From: Chitinophagaceae bacterium
Lineage (GTDB): Bacteria; Bacteroidota; Bacteroidia; Chitinophagales; Chitinophagaceae
NCBI GenBank assembly: GCA_016741945.1
Contig: JACVCQ010000093.1
Span: 1-8,062 of the forward strand
Reading direction: 5' to 3'
Length of the DNA stretch: 8,062 bases
Below are positions 6,734 to 8,062 of the stretch, piece by piece. The position numbers and the translations under genes are program-made. Below the pieces are notes generated by a model that was not told the DNA's origin, did no database searches, and saw only the letters and a list, made by a program, of their open reading frames with translations. Position 1 is the first letter of the stretch; every line of letters begins with the position of its first letter.

Positions 6734-6741
6734 TGTGTTTG
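6734..6741 (+). promoter_or_regulatory. Possible -7 element for pnp (TGTGTTTG)
   Basis: TGTGTTTG differs from TAnnTTTG at one specified position. A T-rich TTTT (6711-6714) lies 19 nt upstream. Initiation near 6748 would give a leader of about 20 nt before the pnp ATG. Read-through from rpsO is the alternative. Confidence 0.35.
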
Positions 6742-6766
6742 AATAAAGTCTTTACAAAATCAGTTT

Positions 6767-8041
6767 ATGTTATCACAACCATTTAGTGTAAGTTTCGATA
6801 TCGGTGGCAATCGTATCGTTACCATAGAAACCGGTAAATTAGCCCGTCAGGCTGATGGCGCCGTTACAGTTCGTCAGGGTAATTGCGTATTGTTGGCAAC
6901 TGTTGTTGCCAATAAAGAACCTAAAGAAGGACAAGATTTTTTCCCTTTAAGCGTAGATTATCAAGAAAAATTTGCAGCTGCGGGTCGTATCCCCGGTTCA
7001 TTCTTCAAGCGTGAAGCACGTTTGAATGACTATGAAATCCTGACGAGCCGATTGATTGATCGTGCTTTGCGTCCATTGTTCCCCGAAGATTATCTCTGCG
7101 ATGTGCAGGTATTGGTGAGCCTGATCTCTAGCGATGATGAGGTTATGCCCGATTCATTGGCTTGCTTGGCTGCTTCTGCGGCATTGGCAGTATCGGATAT
7201 TCCTGTGAAAGAAATCATCAGTGAAGTTCGTGTTGGACGAATCAATGGTGAATATATCATCAATCCAACCCGCTCAGAACTGGAGAAATCAGAATTGGAA
7301 TTCATCGTGGCTGCTACCGAGAAAAACCTGATGATGGTGGAAGGTGAGGCCAAAGAATGTTCTGAAGCCGACCTGATTAAAGTATTGGAGCTGGCACATG
7401 ATGCCATCCGTGTTCATATCAAAGCGCAGGCTGAATTGCGAGCCAAGAAGGGTATTACAACCGTTCGTGATTATAAGAAGCCCGAGCAAAATGAAGAGAT
7501 TCGTGAGAAAGTAAATGCATTTGCTAAACAGCGTGTCTATGAGATCTCTCGTAAAGGATCTGCCAAACATGAGCGTAGTGATGCTTATAGTGCATTGAAA
7601 GAGGAGCTGATCGCCAGTTTAGGTGAAGAAGCTACTGACCTTGAAAAAAAATTAGCGAAAAAATACTACGAAGACCTGAAATGGGAAGTAGTTCGCAGTA
7701 TGATCATCGATGACCGTTTCCGTTTGGATGGTCGTCAATTAGACGAAGTGCGTCCATTGGCTATGGAAATTGATCCATTGCCAACACCACACGGTTCTGC
7801 ATTGTTCACACGTGGTGAAACTCAATCACTTACAACGGTTACCTTCGGTACTGCTTTAGATGAGTTATTGGTAGAAAGTGCAGCAAAATCAGTAGATTCT
7901 AAATTCTTCCTACATTATAATTTCCCTCCATTCAGTACCGGTGAAGTAAAGATGATGCGCGGACAAAGCCGTCGTGAAGTGGGACATGGTAACCTGGCTC
8001 AGCGTTCATTGAAGCAGATGATGCCGGATAGCAGTACGTAG
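6767..8041 (+). CDS. pnp: Polyribonucleotide nucleotidyltransferase (PNPase), N-terminal 424 residues, interrupted by in-frame TAG near the window end
   Basis: PNPase is a trimeric, phosphate-dependent 3'-5' exoribonuclease of RNA decay. Visible parts are the first RNase PH core (about residues 10-220, with DFFPLSVDYQEKFAAAGRIPG, FFKREARLNDYEILTSRLIDRALRPLF), the all-helical middle domain (about 240-310), and the start of the second RNase PH core (LDGRQLDEVRPL, FTRGETQSLTTVTFGT, MMRGQSRREVGHGNLAQRSL). The catalytic half of the second core and the KH and S1 domains would lie beyond the window; full-length PNPases have about 700 residues. A TAG at 8039-8041 ends the frame after MMPDSST, yet the same frame continues SYTVRVV to position 8062, matching the conserved YTVRVVS of PNPases. 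The spacing of six codons from MMP to YTVRVV, counting the stop, equals E. coli VMP-DMDKFP-YTVRVV. The stop is therefore probably a point change or sequence error. Confidence 0.93.
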   Translation: MLSQPFSVSFDIGGNRIVTIETGKLARQADGAVTVRQGNCVLLATVVANKEPKEGQDFFPLSVDYQEKFAAAGRIPGSFFKREARLNDYEILTSRLIDRALRPLFPEDYLCDVQVLVSLISSDDEVMPDSLACLAASAALAVSDIPVKEIISEVRVGRINGEYIINPTRSELEKSELEFIVAATEKNLMMVEGEAKECSEADLIKVLELAHDAIRVHIKAQAELRAKKGITTVRDYKKPEQNEEIREKVNAFAKQRVYEISRKGSAKHERSDAYSALKEELIASLGEEATDLEKKLAKKYYEDLKWEVVRSMIIDDRFRLDGRQLDEVRPLAMEIDPLPTPHGSALFTRGETQSLTTVTFGTALDELLVESAAKSVDSKFFLHYNFPPFSTGEVKMMRGQSRREVGHGNLAQRSLKQMMPDSST

Positions 8042-8062
8042 TCTTACACGGTTCGTGTAGTG

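Noticed and set aside
7090..7570. Minus-strand frames opposite pnp
   Set aside because: They are shadows of a strongly conserved gene with no independent motifs or start signals.
8039..8041. Reassignment of TAG to an amino acid
   Set aside because: lolA ends normally with TAG at a proper C-terminus, and no other internal TAG was seen, so a single mutation or sequence error is more likely.
8045..8059. TACACG-GTT-CGTGTA hairpin just after the pnp TAG
   Set aside because: It encodes the conserved YTVRV residues of PNPase, so the symmetry is explained by coding sequence and is probably chance. It does not look like a terminator.
1..8062. CRISPR arrays, tRNA or rRNA genes, insertion sequences, phage or defence genes
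   Set aside because: No repeat-spacer pattern, transposase, integrase, cloverleaf or rRNA-like segment was seen. The window is housekeeping genes with short intergenic regions.

Overview
No novel or undescribed system was found here. The window is an ordinary housekeeping stretch of a Bacteroidota chromosome, most likely from the order Chitinophagales. That placement is inferred from three things: -7 promoter elements of the form TAnnTTTG directly upstream of several genes, very weak Shine-Dalgarno signals, and protein content (an FtsK/LolA pair, an E-set plus esterase protein, a Bacteroidota-like RNase Z). The species cannot be named from this sequence.

Layout, left to right. (1) The 3' part of a small DUF423 membrane protein gene, cut by the window start. 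(2) ftsK (437-3022), the septal DNA translocase, with a -7 element so close to its ATG that the transcript is probably leaderless. (3) lolA (3137-3766), the periplasmic lipoprotein carrier, with its own promoter. (4) A palindromic element (3782-3869) that may end lolA transcription, then a hairpin-containing leader. (5) A probable secreted alpha/beta-hydrolase (esterase family) with an N-terminal E-set/CBM48-like domain. Its signal peptide is encoded upstream of the first usable start codon. (6) A convergent junction with TTTGAAAA tandem repeats and a 20-bp inverted repeat that contains both stop codons. (7) rnz on the minus strand. (8) A divergent promoter region. (9) rpsO. (10) A strong stem-loop. 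(11) The 5' part of pnp, which hits an in-frame TAG 22 nt before the window end although conserved PNPase sequence continues in the same frame after it.

Functionally, RNase Z (tRNA 3' end maturation), S15 (30S assembly) and PNPase (3'-5' RNA decay) form an RNA-metabolism group, and rpsO-pnp keeps a gene order common across bacteria. FtsK and LolA are adjacent but independently promoted envelope and division genes. The points most worth a second look are the amber codon in pnp, the missing start codon of the hydrolase, the leaderless ftsK, and the two unusual intergenic repeat structures.
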